From Verrucomicrobiaceae bacterium (GTDB lineage: Bacteria; Verrucomicrobiota; Verrucomicrobiia; Verrucomicrobiales; Verrucomicrobiaceae), in NCBI GenBank assembly GCA_027484445.1, contig JAIXSY010000004.1:1-47535 (forward strand): a stretch of DNA of 47,535 nt, given 5' to 3'. Shown piece after piece: positions 35,753 through 45,057 of this stretch. How positions within the stretch are numbered: position 1 is the stretch's first letter; each line of letters starts with the position of its first letter. Below the pieces are notes generated by a model. It worked only from the letters and a program-made list of their open reading frames with translations, searched no databases and was not told the origin of the DNA. The translations under genes and the position numbers were made by a program.

Positions 35753-38700
35753 TTAGTGTTCCACTCCAAGGGGATGAAGCGGTGAGTGGGAAAGGGCCGT
35801 TTCAGCGACTTTCTTCTTTTTGTGACCTAGCATCACCAGAACATAAAACACAGGTGTGAGAAAGAGTCCCAAAAAGGTCACTCCGATCATGCCACTGAAG
35901 ACCGCAGTGCCCATGGCGCGGCGCATTTCAGCCCCTGCTCCTGTGCTGACCACGAGAGGATAAACCCCAGCAATGAAAGCGATAGAGGTCATCAAAATCG
36001 GGCGAAGTCGTAGCCGGCAAGCTTCTAGGGCAGACTCCATGGGAGACTTGCCATGGTCGTAACTCTCTTTGGCAAACTCCACGATCAGGATGGCATTCTT
36101 GCAGGCCAGTCCGATGAGCACAATGAAACCAATTTGAGTGAAGATGTTGTTATCTCCACCCGACAGCTGAACACCCACTAGAGCAAACAGCAGGCAGAGC
36201 GGCACGATCAAAATGATCGCTAAAGGCAGACGCAGGCTTTCATACTGCGCAGCCAACACCATGAAGACTAGCAGGATGCACAGGGGATAAATGTAAACCG
36301 CTGTGTTGCCAGCGATGATCTTTTGATACGTCAAATCTGTCCACTCGAATTCGAAGCCAGCGGGAAGCACCTGCTTGGCCAATTCCGCAATCACTTGTTC
36401 GGCCTGCCCTGAGCTGAGGGGTGGCATGGGACCGCCATTGATGTCTGCCGCAAGATAACCGTTGTAATGCGTCACACGATCTGGCCCGAATGCCTCATTC
36501 ACCTTCACCAAGGAGCCAATCGGAACCATCTCACCCGCGAGATTGCGCGTCTTTAAGCGGGTGATGTCGTTCACGTCATCGCGAAACTCGGGCTCAGCTT
36601 GTGCAACGACTTGGTAAGTCCGTCCGAAGCGATTGAAATCGTTCACGTAAAGACTTCCCAGGTTAATCTGAAGTGTTTCAAAAAGGTTTTGCAGCGGGAC
36701 CCCCTGGCTTTTCGCTTTGTCGCGATCCACATCTGCCTCCAACTGCGGCACATTCACGGTGTAACCCGAATACACCTGGGCCAACTTGCCGCTGCCATAA
36801 GCGGCACCCACAAGTTGCTGAGCAGTCTGATAAAGCGCGGAGTATCCCTGGTTAGCGCGATCCTCGACCATGAGCTTGAAGCCACCCGTGGTGCCAATGC
36901 CATTCACCGGAGGAGGAGGAAACATCAGCACCATGGCATCCTGGATGGCCATGAATTGAGCATTCAATGCTCCGGCTATCGCTCCACCACTCAGATCCGG
37001 CGTGGTTCGTTTTTCAAATTCCTCCAAACCCACGAACACAATGCCCGCATTTGGACTGATCGTGAACCCCTGAATGCTCAGTCCTGGGAAGGCAATCGCA
37101 TCTCTCACCCCTGGCTGCTTCAGAGAAATCTCTGACATCTTGCGCATGACCTCCTCCGTTCGATCCAAAGAAGCCCCATCAGGAAGTTGCGCAAAGCCCA
37201 CAAGGTATTGTTTATCTTGGCTCGGCACGAAGCCCTCAGGCACCAGTTGAAAGCCTTTGACCGTTGCCCACACCAAGCCCCCATAAATCAAAACCGCCAC
37301 TAGGCTGAATCGAATGATGCGCCGAACCAATCCCACGTAGAGATTGGAGGCTCCGTCGAAGAAGCGATTGAAGGGGCGGAAGAACCAACCCAAGAGCAGA
37401 TCCATCACCTTCGTCAGCAGATCCTTTTTGTCGTGATGCCCCTTGAGCAACAAGGCGGATAACGCAGGCGAAAGTGTCAGCGAATTGAGAGCGGAAATGA
37501 CGGTGGAGATCGCGATGGTGACCGCGAACTGTTTGTAAAACTGACCACTCAATCCACTGATGAAAGCTGTCGGAATGAAAACCGCACAGAGCACCAACGC
37601 TGTGGCGATGATCGGTCCCGTGACTTCCCGCATTGCCTGCTGAGTCGCTTCCATGGGTCTCAAACCATTGCGAATGTTCCGCTCCACATTTTCCACCACG
37701 ACAATCGCATCATCGACCACAATACCAATCGCAAGCACCAAGCCGAAGAGAGACAAGTTGTTGATGCTAAAGCCGAGCAAACTCATGATCGCAAAGGTGC
37801 CCACGAGAGAGACCGGCACTGCGGCCAAAGGGATGATGGACGCACGCCAAGTCTGAAGGAAAATCACCACCACAAGCACGACCAAGACGATCGCCTCGAT
37901 CAAGGTATGAATGACCGCGTCAATCGACTTGTCCACGAACACCGTGGGATCGTAGGCAATCGCGTAATCCATTCCTTCAGGAAACTTTTTCTTCAATTCC
38001 TCCATCTTCGAACGAACAGCGGTGGAGATGGCGAGAGCATTCGATCCAGGAAGTTGGAAGATCGGGATGCCCACCGCTTTCTTGTTATTGATCAGACTGC
38101 GAAGAGCATACTCACTGCTCCCGAGTTCAAGCCGTGCGACATCTTTGAGACGCAGTTTTTCGCCGTATGCACCGGTTTTGACGATGATTTGCTCGAACTC
38201 TTGTTCGGTCACGAGACGCCCTTTGGCATTGACTGTTAATTCAAATGGAACGCCTGTTTTGACAGGCTGTTGACCAATGGTGCCAGCCGCCACCTGCACA
38301 TTTTGTTCGCGAATGGCATTCACAATATCGCTCGCGGTCAGGCCTCGTGCAGCAGCTTTGTCAGGATCAATCCAAACACGCATGGCATAGTCGCCGCCCC
38401 CGAAAAGCTGGACCTGCCCCACGCCCGGCAAGCGAGCGAGCTCATCTTTGACATTTAAGGTCGCGTAATTGCGCAAGTAGAGATCGTCGTAACGATCATT
38501 CGGCGAAAGCAAATGCACCACCAGCGTGAGGTCAGGCGAAGACTTGACCGTCGTGACACCAAACCGGCGCACTTCCTCAGGCAGCTTCGGCAAGACCTGC
38601 GAGACACGGTTTTGCACCTGGACTTGGGCCAGATCCACATCGGTGCCGAGCTTGAAGGTCACCGTCAGCGTCATCACCCCGTTCGCGGTGCTTTGAGATG

Positions 38701-38941
38701 ACATGTAGAGCATGTTCTCGGTGCCATTCAGGATTTGCTCAATCGGTGAGGCTACAGTTTCTGCAATGGTCTTGGGGTTAGCCCCCGGATAGGTCGCGGT
38801 GACAATCACGGTCGGCGGAGCCACCTCGGGATACTCAGAGACTGGCAACTGGAAGAGGGAGATGCCGCCGAGGATGAAGATGAGCAAAGACAGCACCCCA
38901 GCAAAAATAGGGCGTGTGATGAAAAAGGAGGAAAAGTTCAT
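35753..38941 (-). CDS. RND multidrug efflux pump, AcrB/MexB-type (HAE1 family)
   Basis: The 1062-residue inner-membrane protein has the complete HAE1 layout: an N-terminal membrane segment (FFITRPIFAGVLSLLIFILGG), two large periplasmic loops, and twelve membrane helices in two repeats. The proton-relay residues are present: D410 and D411 in GIVVDDAIVVVENVERN and K948 in IGLACKNAILIVEFAKE. Motifs SEYPEVAPPTVIVTATYPGA and LSPALSALLL are typical of the drug-exporting branch. Together with the adaptor (15 bp upstream) and channel (18 bp downstream) it should expel lipophilic compounds across both membranes, using the proton gradient. No metal-exporter (CusA-like) methionine pattern is seen. Confidence 0.96.
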   Translation of the reverse strand: MNFSSFFITRPIFAGVLSLLIFILGGISLFQLPVSEYPEVAPPTVIVTATYPGANPKTIAETVASPIEQILNGTENMLYMSSQSTANGVMTLTVTFKLGTDVDLAQVQVQNRVSQVLPKLPEEVRRFGVTTVKSSPDLTLVVHLLSPNDRYDDLYLRNYATLNVKDELARLPGVGQVQLFGGGDYAMRVWIDPDKAAARGLTASDIVNAIREQNVQVAAGTIGQQPVKTGVPFELTVNAKGRLVTEQEFEQIIVKTGAYGEKLRLKDVARLELGSSEYALRSLINNKKAVGIPIFQLPGSNALAISTAVRSKMEELKKKFPEGMDYAIAYDPTVFVDKSIDAVIHTLIEAIVLVVLVVVIFLQTWRASIIPLAAVPVSLVGTFAIMSLLGFSINNLSLFGLVLAIGIVVDDAIVVVENVERNIRNGLRPMEATQQAMREVTGPIIATALVLCAVFIPTAFISGLSGQFYKQFAVTIAISTVISALNSLTLSPALSALLLKGHHDKKDLLTKVMDLLLGWFFRPFNRFFDGASNLYVGLVRRIIRFSLVAVLIYGGLVWATVKGFQLVPEGFVPSQDKQYLVGFAQLPDGASLDRTEEVMRKMSEISLKQPGVRDAIAFPGLSIQGFTISPNAGIVFVGLEEFEKRTTPDLSGGAIAGALNAQFMAIQDAMVLMFPPPPVNGIGTTGGFKLMVEDRANQGYSALYQTAQQLVGAAYGSGKLAQVYSGYTVNVPQLEADVDRDKAKSQGVPLQNLFETLQINLGSLYVNDFNRFGRTYQVVAQAEPEFRDDVNDITRLKTRNLAGEMVPIGSLVKVNEAFGPDRVTHYNGYLAADINGGPMPPLSSGQAEQVIAELAKQVLPAGFEFEWTDLTYQKIIAGNTAVYIYPLCILLVFMVLAAQYESLRLPLAIILIVPLCLLFALVGVQLSGGDNNIFTQIGFIVLIGLACKNAILIVEFAKESYDHGKSPMESALEACRLRLRPILMTSIAFIAGVYPLVVSTGAGAEMRRAMGTAVFSGMIGVTFLGLFLTPVFYVLVMLGHKKKKVAETALSHSPLHPLGVEH

Positions 38942-38956
38942 GCTCGTGCCTGGAGG

Positions 38957-40108
38957 TTATTGAGCTGCTGTAGCTTGAGGTTTGGCACTGGCTTCGACCG
39001 GGGCCACGGGCATTCCAGGCATGGGCAGGCGTGCTTGGCCATTGATGATCACTTTCTCTCCGACCTTGACACCACTGCGCAGGATGCGTTTGCCATCCAT
39101 CGAAGGGCCTAGGACGACAGGTTTGTAAACCGTAGTATTTTTGTCATCCACCCCTAAAACATACTTGTTCGCTTGATCGGTCAGGATGGCTTTTTCATCA
39201 ATCAACAGAGCAGGATACTTGCCTGTCATGGGCAAGCGGATTCGAGCAAACAAACCTGGCGTCAAAACACCTTGTGCGTTCGGAAATTCAGCCCGCAGCA
39301 CCATGCTTCCCGTGGAAGCATTCAATCGGTTATCGAACGACTCGACGTAACCTCGATGCGAAAAGCTTTTCTCATTCGAAAGCTGGAGTTCCACGGGCAC
39401 TCGGCCTTTCTCATCTTGAAAAATTTTCTTTTCACGCTGCAAAGCTTGCAGCTTCAGCAGGCTATTCTCGTCGATGTCGGCATACACATACATGGGATCG
39501 ACCGTCACGATGGTGGTGAGCAGTGTGGTTCCTGCGGTGACATAATTGCCCGTCGTGGTCAGGGTACGGCTGATGCGACCTGAAATCGGGGCCTCGACCG
39601 TGCTATGCTCAAATTCGATCTCGGCACTGTGATGGGCGGCCTTGGCCGCTTCCAGCGCTGCCAAACCTTGCTTGTACATCGACTCCCGCGTCTCGGCCTG
39701 TTCGGGCGCGATTGCCTTGGCGGCGAGCAAGGCTGAGACACGATCAAACTCACGTTGGGTGGCTTCTGCGTTGGCCTCGGCCCGCGCGACCTCAGCCTGA
39801 GCCGCGCGCAATTTCGTTTCAAAGGGACGCTGGTCGATGGTGAACAGCACCTGCCCCTTGGACACCAAGGCCCCTGCTTTGAAGTGAACTTCCGTGACAT
39901 ACCCAGAAACTCGGGGGCGCAGTTCGACCGTTTCGACGGCTTCCACCCTGCCCGTGAACTCCTCCCACTCGACAAGTTCTTTTTGCTCGACAGGAGCCAA
40001 CGTCACAGCCGCAGGCGGCATCTGCATGCCTCCATGGGCCGCGCCGTCAGGATGTTTTCCACAGGCAGCTAAACCAAGAACAAAGGGCAGGAGGAGGCGG
40101 GGGGACAT
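38957..40108 (-). CDS. RND efflux periplasmic adaptor (AcrA/MexA family)
   Basis: The 383-residue product is a lipoprotein (MSPRLLLPFVLGLAAC) with the membrane-fusion-protein layout: a beta-barrel/lipoyl start (FTGRVEAVETVELRPRVSGYVTEVHFKAGALVSKGQVLFTID), an alpha-hairpin (residues ~95-170, KLRAAQAEVARAEANAEATQREFDRV), the second lipoyl half (STVEAPISGRISRTL) and a C-terminal barrel ending in PVAPVEAS. It bridges pump and outer-membrane channel. It is the first structural gene of the operon, 73 bp after the tetR-like stop. A candidate repressor site lies in that gap. Confidence 0.96.
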   Translation of the reverse strand: MSPRLLLPFVLGLAACGKHPDGAAHGGMQMPPAAVTLAPVEQKELVEWEEFTGRVEAVETVELRPRVSGYVTEVHFKAGALVSKGQVLFTIDQRPFETKLRAAQAEVARAEANAEATQREFDRVSALLAAKAIAPEQAETRESMYKQGLAALEAAKAAHHSAEIEFEHSTVEAPISGRISRTLTTTGNYVTAGTTLLTTIVTVDPMYVYADIDENSLLKLQALQREKKIFQDEKGRVPVELQLSNEKSFSHRGYVESFDNRLNASTGSMVLRAEFPNAQGVLTPGLFARIRLPMTGKYPALLIDEKAILTDQANKYVLGVDDKNTTVYKPVVLGPSMDGKRILRSGVKVGEKVIINGQARLPMPGMPVAPVEASAKPQATAAQ

Positions 40109-40126
40109 GGCAGAGGGGAATTGAAG

Positions 40127-40142
40127 TTGACCGGTTGGTTAA
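40127..40142. promoter_or_regulatory. Candidate operator before the efflux adaptor gene
   Basis: TTGACC-ggtt-GGTTAA is an inverted repeat with one mismatch, located 19 bp upstream of the adaptor ATG. It shares AGTTGAC[C/T]G with the palindrome upstream of the tetR-like gene, which makes a common repressor plausible. Spacing fits a TetR-type site, but no consensus is known for this protein. Confidence 0.45.
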
Positions 40143-40181
40143 TTTGAGAGCAAAATTAGGGCATTCAGGGGTTTGCAGGCT

Positions 40182-40784
40182 TTAATTTTCGTCCTTCACC
40201 CCGAGGATGCGTCGCGCACCAGCTTCCATTTCATCGAGATAGCTCAGATCATTCCAAATCCGAGCATGGAGCAGCAGGCCTTCTCCATAGGCAAAGACAA
40301 TTCGCGCCAGCGCAGGCGCATCCGAGGCCTCAATGGTCCCCTGATAGTGTGCATCCCGTATCGCGCTCTCGTAGTAGCGAATGAACTGAGACAGAATCTC
40401 CTGGAGTTTATCGCGCAGGCGCTCATCGGTGGTGCTTACCTCAGCGCCCAGGCTGTGGATGGGACACCCCAAGACACGGCCATGTTTCTTGAGCATGAGT
40501 TCCTGCTCTTCGCGAAAATCTCGAAAACACTTCCAAATGCGCTCCAGAGGCGGCACGACGGGCGAAAAAGTCTGATCCAAAAGCTTGCGATGCTCAGCCC
40601 AGCCATAGTCGATCCCAGCGAGTGCAAGCTCCGTTTTGGATTCAAAGAAATGATAAAAGCTGCCCTTCTTCACTCCAGCTTTCTCACAAATGTCATCGAC
40701 TGAAGTCGTACCATAGCTCCCCGTCCAGATCAGCTCCATCATGGCTTCCAGAAGGCGTTCTTTGGCATCAGAGGTTCGACCCAT
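40182..40784 (-). CDS. TetR/AcrR-family repressor of the efflux operon
   Basis: The 200-residue protein has an N-terminal TetR helix-turn-helix (KERLLEAMMELIWTGSYGTTSVDDICEKAGVKKGSFYHFFESKTEL) and a helical ligand-binding part (ARIVFAYGEGLLLHARIWND). It is transcribed in the same direction as adaptor, pump and channel, immediately upstream, so it most likely represses them and itself until an efflux substrate binds. ATG 40784 (MGRTSDAKERLL) is preferred; a GTG at 40799 would add five residues. Inverted repeats lie both upstream of it and in the gap behind it. Confidence 0.93.
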   Translation of the reverse strand: MGRTSDAKERLLEAMMELIWTGSYGTTSVDDICEKAGVKKGSFYHFFESKTELALAGIDYGWAEHRKLLDQTFSPVVPPLERIWKCFRDFREEQELMLKKHGRVLGCPIHSLGAEVSTTDERLRDKLQEILSQFIRYYESAIRDAHYQGTIEASDAPALARIVFAYGEGLLLHARIWNDLSYLDEMEAGARRILGVKDEN

Positions 40785-40803
40785 GCAGTCATCAGACACT
40801 AGA

Positions 40804-40821
40804 TAGACGATCAGTCAACTA
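40804..40821. promoter_or_regulatory. Candidate autoregulatory operator of the TetR-like gene
   Basis: On the minus strand TAGTTGACTGATCGTCTA is an imperfect 18-bp palindrome with half-sites TAGnnGA-n4-TCnnCTA, 20 bp upstream of the tetR-like ATG. It shares AGTTGAC[T/C]G with the site before the adaptor gene. Confidence 0.45.
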
Positions 40822-41057
40822 TTATTCCATCGACCTCGCGCTGCTCAAAGATTGGACCTTCTGGCTCATGGAACCCATGACTGGCCCACGCCGACTTCCG
40901 TCGTGGATGGAAAGCAAATGGCCCGGCGGATGCCTCAGCCTTCTCGGCTTCAGGCAGCGAAGGAAAGAATCTCCCTGCCCTCCCGAGCCAGCTCTCTGTG
41001 GGCGATCTCAACTTGCCGCCCGTCTGCCGCGTTGTAGCATGAAAAACTCCCTCTCAC

Positions 41058-42185
41058 ATGGCCTCACCGCTCGCACTCCGGCATCTCCATCTCGTTTCAG
41101 CAGCTGCGTCACTTTTCCTTTGCCAATGCGCAAGCAAAGCGCCGGAGGCCAAGCTCGGTCCTGTGGATGACAGTTATTGGCTGCACGAACCCGTCAGTGG
41201 TCCCACGAAAGTCGTGATCAGTCTTGATGAACAGCGAGTAGCGCTGATGAAAAATGGCAAACTCATCGGCCTTTCCCCCATCTCTTCAGGCCGTGAAGGT
41301 TACGACACCCATCCCGGCGTGTTCAAAGTCACCGAGAAGGACGAAGACCACCGCTCCTCGTGGTATGGGGCCTTTGTCGATGAGAATCAGGTGATTGTCG
41401 TGGAAGATGTGGATGTGCGCAAAGACAAGGCCCCACCCGGCACCAAGTTCTTGGGTGCAGAAATGCGCTACTTCATGCGGTTCAATGGCCCGATAGGCCT
41501 GCATCAGGGCTACTTGCCCGGTTATCCAGCCTCTCACGGCTGCATCCGCGTTCCAGCCCACATGGCACACTTGCTCTACGAGGCGACCCCGCACGGCACA
41601 GTGGTCGAGGTGAAACAAAACGCGGGCCTCATCGCACTGCGGCCCCCTGGAGCGCCCTCCGTGCTGACCCAGCAATCTGGGGACGCCCCAATCACTCCGC
41701 CACCTCCCGTGCCCCCCGTTGAGGCCACCACACCACCTGCGGATTTGGCCAAACTCAACACCGAAGAGCAGACGCAACCTCGCCTCATCAGCCGATGGAT
41801 GCCAGAGGCGAAGACCAAGCCGGTCAAGACTGAAGCACAACGAACTCTTTTCCTGAAAGAAGCTCCAGCACCCGCCTCTCTCACGAATGCAGAACCCAAA
41901 CCAGAAAAGCCCAAGCGCAGCTGGTTTGCAGCGGCCAAGCCCTCTTCAACGCCTCCGAAAATCAAGCCTGAGGCTTCCCCCAAGGCCAAACCTTCTCCAG
42001 CCTCTGCCTCCCCAGCCCCAGTCGTGGCCATGCCAGCGCCCTCCCGCGTGGCTCCTGCCTCACGCAGAGCGAGCGGAGCTGCCGGATTGCGCCCCATCTC
42101 GCCCAATGTACCGGGAGCACCGCCCGTGCGCATGACCTTGGCCCCACGCGGTGGCACCGAGTATCTGCCCGGCTACGATCGCTAA
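41058..42185 (+). CDS. L,D-transpeptidase (YkuD domain) with a long Pro/Ala/Lys-rich tail
   Basis: The 375-residue protein has a signal-peptide/lipobox start (HLVSAAASLFLCQC). Residues ~50-190 form an L,D-transpeptidase catalytic domain: KVVISLDEQRVALMKNGKLI, HQGYLPGYPASHGCIRVPAHMAHLLY with the catalytic Cys162 in SHGC. It should form 3-3 cross-links in peptidoglycan or attach proteins to it. Residues ~210-375 are low-complexity, rich in Pro, Ala, Lys and Ser (PKPEKPKRSW..., SPASASPAPVV...), likely a flexible wall-spanning or wall-binding part. Convergent with the MMPL gene (12 bp between stops). ATG 41058 gives the signal. Confidence 0.9.
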   Translation: MASPLALRHLHLVSAAASLFLCQCASKAPEAKLGPVDDSYWLHEPVSGPTKVVISLDEQRVALMKNGKLIGLSPISSGREGYDTHPGVFKVTEKDEDHRSSWYGAFVDENQVIVVEDVDVRKDKAPPGTKFLGAEMRYFMRFNGPIGLHQGYLPGYPASHGCIRVPAHMAHLLYEATPHGTVVEVKQNAGLIALRPPGAPSVLTQQSGDAPITPPPPVPPVEATTPPADLAKLNTEEQTQPRLISRWMPEAKTKPVKTEAQRTLFLKEAPAPASLTNAEPKPEKPKRSWFAAAKPSSTPPKIKPEASPKAKPSPASASPAPVVAMPAPSRVAPASRRASGAAGLRPISPNVPGAPPVRMTLAPRGGTEYLPGYDR

Positions 42186-42197
42186 ACTCGTCATCGT

Positions 42198-44567
42198 TTA
42201 GCGACGACATAGCCAACGCCGCCAGTGCGGCAGCAGCCACAGCACCATCAGCAGAATCCATAGCGTGCCCAGGCAGCAGGCTAGGCCCAGGCTGGAGATG
42301 CCCTTGTTGCCTGCGAAAAACAGGCTGGAAAAACCGATCACCGTCGTCATGCCCGAGAAAAACACAGCACGCCCAGTCGTCGCTTGCACCTGCCGCACCT
42401 CATTGCCAGACCGGCGCAGGGCCAAGAGGATGTGGATGCCGTAATCAATGCCCGTGCCCAGCAGCAGCGGAATGGCAGCTAGGCTGGCCAAGTTCCAGCT
42501 CAGTCCCAGCAGACTCATCGTGGCTGCCAGCGCCACAAGTCCACCCACCAGCAGCAGCGCGGACAGCAACAAATCGACCCAGTGACGGAAGGTCAGCAGC
42601 AAGGTGAATGCGATCAATCCCACGATGGGCAGCAATTGCTGGTTCAAATCCTTCCGCACCAGCGCAGACAGCGCCCCCCCCAGCGTCTCCCAGCCAGCGA
42701 GCCAAGCGCCAGAACCATCGCGCAGCAGCGCCTGCACACGCCTCAGCTTTTCACGATCTGGCAGCCCCGGCTTTCCCGGAACGCTGACGGAAGCCAGCAC
42801 GACACCTTCACCTTCGCGCAGGCCTGCCTCTCGGGCTCGCTCCCCCGTCGCCAGCAGTCGGTCCAGAATCGGCGCAGCAGCCCCACGGGCCTCCCCTTTC
42901 TGCCAAACACCGATCATGCCTCGCAGCAGCCCCATCGCCGATTCCGTGAACCCTGCGGCATCCATCGCCTGCTCGAACCGCGCTTGCTCCGCCACCAACC
43001 AGCGAACAGCATCCGCATTCGCCTCTTGGGCACGGGGATCAGCGATCAGCAGCGTGGGTACCGCGTGACGCACCAGCAGCCCCTGCGCGACTGCAGCCTC
43101 GAGACGCTGGCCCAGCGCCTCCGCACGTGCGCGCAGCTCCTCCTCCGGTCCCGTCAGCAGCACCGGCACACTGGCCTCGTGATCTCGGCCCAGTCGTTCC
43201 TGGACTTTCTGAAAGGCATCCATGGCAGCACTTTCCGTCGGGCGCAGCGCCTCCGCACTGGTTTGAAACACAGGCCAACCATAGCGCATCAAAATCAAGG
43301 CAGATCCGACCATCAAAACCAAGGTCCCCATCGCAGCCACCTGCGAATTGGAAAAAACGTTAGGCTTCCACACCCGCCTTGGCTCCGCTTGCTGTCCCGC
43401 AGCCAGTCCCGGCACGAACCCCACCATGACGACCAAACCCGCGCCGACACCCAGCGCCACCAGCATGCCCATCTCGGCCAAACCCGGCAGACCACTGAAA
43501 AGCAGCGACAAAAACACCACCGCCGTCGTGCAGGCCCCTGCCGCGATGCCTGGCGCTGCCGATCGGCGCAGTTCCGCTGCCTTCAGCTCAGGATGCTGTC
43601 GTGCCTCCTGCAGGATTAGCACCGCATAATCCACAATGATGCCGAGCACGATCGCAGCAAAGCCTAACGACATGATGGAAAGCTGACCCACCAGCAGCCC
43701 CCCCAGGCCCAGCGTCACCGCCATGCTCAGCATCACCAGCCCCTGAATCCAAAGCAAAGGCTTCAGGCGGCGGAACATGACCCAGAACAGCAGAGCGATC
43801 AGCACCTCAGTCAGACCGATCGTGCTCGACATGTCACGCTCGATCCCAGCCCCGATCTCTGCCTGAAAGGCGGGCTCCCCCGTGTAGGCCACCTTCAGCC
43901 CCACCTGCCCTTCGCAGACAGCTGCCACCTCCGCCCGGATCTGTTCCAGCCAAGCTCCTGCCGCCTTGTAGTTCCCCACTTCCGAAGCTGGAGTCACCAT
44001 CAGCGCGCGAAAGGTGCCATCCTCCGACATCAATCCAAAAAGACTCCCCTCCAGCGAAGCCGCCGCACTCAGATCCAGCACCTCCAGCAAACCCAGCGGA
44101 TCATACGAAGCTCGCTGCACCCGTTCTGCATCCAGGCCCGTCGTCATGTCTTGCAGCGCTTTCTGCAACTGAGCCTCCAGCCCCTGCCCTTCCAGGCGGG
44201 CTCTCAGGCGTTGCACCCGATCCGGTGCCGCATTTTCCAAAGCCCAGGCCAGCAAAGCCGCGCCCGAACCCGCCAGCTGATCCATCGGCTGCGCCCAGCG
44301 CACCTCCGCCACTAAATCCCCACGCGCCTGCAAACGCGCCGCCAGCGCCGCCGTCGCCTCCTCCGCCACCGCTTCATCCTCGGCCTCCAGCGCAATGATC
44401 AAATCACTCCCTCCCGCAAAACCATCACGCAGCAGCTTCAGGGCACGCACCTCCGGTACCTCCGCCGGCAAAGTGGCCAGAATGTCCGTCTCCAGTCGCA
44501 GACGCGACCAGCCCAAGACCAGCAGCGGCACCACCAGACCCAGAGCCATCCAAGAATGTTTCGTCAT
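42198..44567 (-). CDS. MMPL-family RND transporter
   Basis: The 789-residue protein has the two-repeat MMPL layout: a first helix (HSWMALGLVVPLLVLGW), a periplasmic domain (~30-250), helices with IVDYAVLILQEARQ, a second periplasmic domain, and five further helices including GTGIDYGIHILLALRR and TGRAVFFSGMTTVIGFSSLFFAG. Family members, such as HpnN and mycobacterial MmpL proteins, move hydrophobic lipids or hopanoids toward the outer layer. The start at ATG 44567 (MTKHSWMALG) overlaps the stop of a small upstream frame in ATGA. No lipid-synthesis gene remains next to it in the window. Confidence 0.9.
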   Translation of the reverse strand: MTKHSWMALGLVVPLLVLGWSRLRLETDILATLPAEVPEVRALKLLRDGFAGGSDLIIALEAEDEAVAEEATAALAARLQARGDLVAEVRWAQPMDQLAGSGAALLAWALENAAPDRVQRLRARLEGQGLEAQLQKALQDMTTGLDAERVQRASYDPLGLLEVLDLSAAASLEGSLFGLMSEDGTFRALMVTPASEVGNYKAAGAWLEQIRAEVAAVCEGQVGLKVAYTGEPAFQAEIGAGIERDMSSTIGLTEVLIALLFWVMFRRLKPLLWIQGLVMLSMAVTLGLGGLLVGQLSIMSLGFAAIVLGIIVDYAVLILQEARQHPELKAAELRRSAAPGIAAGACTTAVVFLSLLFSGLPGLAEMGMLVALGVGAGLVVMVGFVPGLAAGQQAEPRRVWKPNVFSNSQVAAMGTLVLMVGSALILMRYGWPVFQTSAEALRPTESAAMDAFQKVQERLGRDHEASVPVLLTGPEEELRARAEALGQRLEAAVAQGLLVRHAVPTLLIADPRAQEANADAVRWLVAEQARFEQAMDAAGFTESAMGLLRGMIGVWQKGEARGAAAPILDRLLATGERAREAGLREGEGVVLASVSVPGKPGLPDREKLRRVQALLRDGSGAWLAGWETLGGALSALVRKDLNQQLLPIVGLIAFTLLLTFRHWVDLLLSALLLVGGLVALAATMSLLGLSWNLASLAAIPLLLGTGIDYGIHILLALRRSGNEVRQVQATTGRAVFFSGMTTVIGFSSLFFAGNKGISSLGLACCLGTLWILLMVLWLLPHWRRWLCRR

Positions 44568-44770
44568 CGCCACTTCATGCCCGCAGCCAGTCCACCCTGC
44601 AACGCCGAAGCCAACCCCGCCCCCATCTGCACCCACGCCTGCATCTCCCTGAAAAAGTTCAGCCTGGGGTGAGCATGGCCTGCATCAAGGCACATGATTC
44701 GCCCCCCCGAAAAGCCGACCTTCCGCAGCCCAGCCCAACGGGTGGGAGCCCCCCAGATCACGCAGCGCAT
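44564..44770 (-). CDS. Short frame overlapping the MMPL gene, possibly the 3' remnant of a larger gene
   Basis: A 68-residue frame (start ATG 44770; ATG 44695, 43 residues, also possible) ends in an ATGA overlap with the MMPL start. This is the usual sign of translational coupling, so the C-terminal part (CLDAGHAHPRLNFFREMQAW and a small-residue stretch ASALQGGLAAGMKWR) may be genuine. The frame stays open further upstream to about 44866 with no convincing start. It may be the tail of a longer gene cut off when the neighbouring cassette array was gained. I recognise no family. Confidence 0.35.
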   Translation of the reverse strand: MRCVIWGAPTRWAGLRKVGFSGGRIMCLDAGHAHPRLNFFREMQAWVQMGAGLASALQGGLAAGMKWR

Positions 44771-44995
44771 CAGCGCACGAAACAGCACGCTAAAGGAAGT
44801 CCACGCCCGTGAAGCACCACCGAGGCCAAAAAGCAGCCCCTGGAGCCGGAAACAGCGGCGGATCAGTCAGCCCAGGCATGTCAGAGACTCATCACGCAGC
44901 GGCGAGGCACCCAAAGTCCGCGCGAAAAAGCCAGCCGGACCTCCAGCGCCCAACACCAAGCGCCTCAAGAAGCCCTCAGAGCAAAAGCCGGGCTT

Positions 44996-45057
44996 GTTCA
45001 ACCCGAGGGGCATGGGCTGGCTCGTTTCTCGCAGCCATGCACCCTTTCATGTTAGGC
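44996..45057 (-). repeat. attC-like recombination site, last of the cassette array (degenerate)
   Basis: Read on the minus strand it begins with GCCTAAC (the R'' core), directly after the stop codon of the cassette gene at 45058, and ends GTTGAAC (matching GTTRRRY). Between them are inverted arms, AGGGTGCATGGCTG and CAGCCCATGCCCCT, with one bulge. Length 62 bp. The right-hand core is less typical than in the other three sites. Confidence 0.6.

Noticed and set aside
42582..43619. 345-residue plus-strand frame inside the MMPL gene
   Set aside because: Antisense to conserved MMPL segments; His/Arg/Gln-rich composition typical of a shadow frame.
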